Position numbers and translations under genes: made by a program
NCBI GenBank assembly: GCA_947490345.1
Contig: CANLGL010000032.1
Span: 1 to 52,541 of the forward strand
Length of the DNA stretch: 52,541 bases
Direction of reading: 5' to 3'
From: Deltaproteobacteria bacterium
Lineage (GTDB): Bacteria; Myxococcota_A; UBA796; SXON01
The notes under the pieces: generated by a model
What the model was told of the DNA's origin: nothing
Seen by the model: the letters and a program-made list of their open reading frames with translations, nothing else
Databases searched by the model: none
In this document: in pieces, positions 52,447 through 52,541 of the stretch
Layout: the number at the start of each line of letters is the position of its first letter
Numbering within the stretch: position 1 is the stretch's first letter

Positions 52447-52500
52447 CATGCCACCCAAAATGCGACACCCCACGGGGCCATGCCACCCGATTTGCGACAT
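52447..52500. repeat. Pair of 22-bp direct repeats, possible insertion-sequence end
   Basis: The units CCATGCCACCC-N4-TGCGACA lie at 52447-52468 and 52479-52500, separated by CCCCACGGGG. On the minus strand they read TGTCGCA-N4-GGGTGGCATGG, which resembles the repeated transposase-binding motifs at the ends of IS21-type elements. No transposase gene is in the window, so this may be a remnant or the edge of an element. Confidence 0.4.
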
Positions 52501-52541
52501 GCTTGCGATCCGCGGCGTCTCAGCCGCCTCGCCACGCGAAA

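Larger units (their letters stand above)
52254..52541. other. Intergenic region after the Bat operon
   Basis: About 290 bp downstream of batE, with no gene. It holds structured repeat copy B (52284-52378) and a pair of direct repeats (52447-52500), described separately. A GGGGAATTTTCC sequence around 52420-52432 could form a very short hairpin. Confidence 0.6.

Overview
The window is GC-rich and densely coded, with very short spacers and many ATGA, GTGA or TGATG stop-start overlaps. The best guess for its source is a myxobacterium-like, deltaproteobacterial lineage (Myxococcota). Pointers are the many lipoproteins with Asp/Thr/Gly linkers such as DTGDTGDVDTGD, a C-terminal GCGC plus hydrophobic plus Arg tail that resembles a MYXO-CTERM signal, a complete Bat (MoxR/DUF58/VWA/TPR) operon, and an aa3-type oxidase operon. 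No tRNA, rRNA, CRISPR array or intact insertion sequence was recognised.

Layout. 1-503 (-): 5' part of an alpha-2-macroglobulin-like lipoprotein. 627-10128 (+): a tandem PilT-PilT fusion ATPase, a membrane protein, SURF1, a diheme cytochrome c, then the oxidase operon (37-aa membrane peptide, coxB, coxA, coxC, coxD, a second subunit III, a small CxxC membrane protein, a lipoprotein cytochrome c). 10192-11299: ExbB/ExbD. 11303-15510: unknown protein (-), HypA-like zinc protein, malic enzyme MaeB and an unknown protein. 15520-22120: a sulfotransferase, a three-TM protein, a small protein, two tandem alkaline-phosphatase-superfamily enzymes (all -) and a divergent lipoprotein. Two proteins of this cluster share a C-terminal L-K-x-L-G-Y tail. 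22124-34632: a mixture of CobW GTPase, CotH lipoprotein, M32 carboxypeptidase, a beta-propeller surface protein, TatA, HEAT-like protein, alpha/beta-hydrolase lipoprotein, RluA-type pseudouridine synthase, Lon-like protease and an ASH-domain lipoprotein. 34652-37277 (-): a three-gene cassette of ECF sigma factor, membrane anti-sigma-like protein and exported caspase with a PEGA-like segment and barrel-like C-terminus. 37295-38902: Lnt. 38935-44451: groESL (-) divergent from dnaKJ (+). 44517-52253 (+): Bat operon.

The two most interesting non-coding signals are these. First, between groES and dnaK there is a perfect sigma-54 promoter, then about 113 nt with a 16-bp stem that is complete only in the minus-strand RNA (it uses a G-U pair), then a strong intrinsic terminator. 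This looks like an autonomous small RNA gene, and its loop carries a 9-nt stretch complementary to the dnaK leader. Second, an intergenic element of about 95 bp occurs at 16165 and 52284. Its flanks are conserved, but its central 13-bp hairpin has almost entirely different sequence with the pairing preserved, which is the mark of a structure-conserved dispersed element.

How the genes relate. The oxidase block, SURF1 and cytochromes make a terminal respiratory chain. ExbB/D and TatA serve envelope energy transduction and export. Lnt, the many lipoproteins, Bat and the caspase cassette point to a heavy investment in envelope maintenance and stress. All functions were read from sequence motifs by eye; no database search was run.
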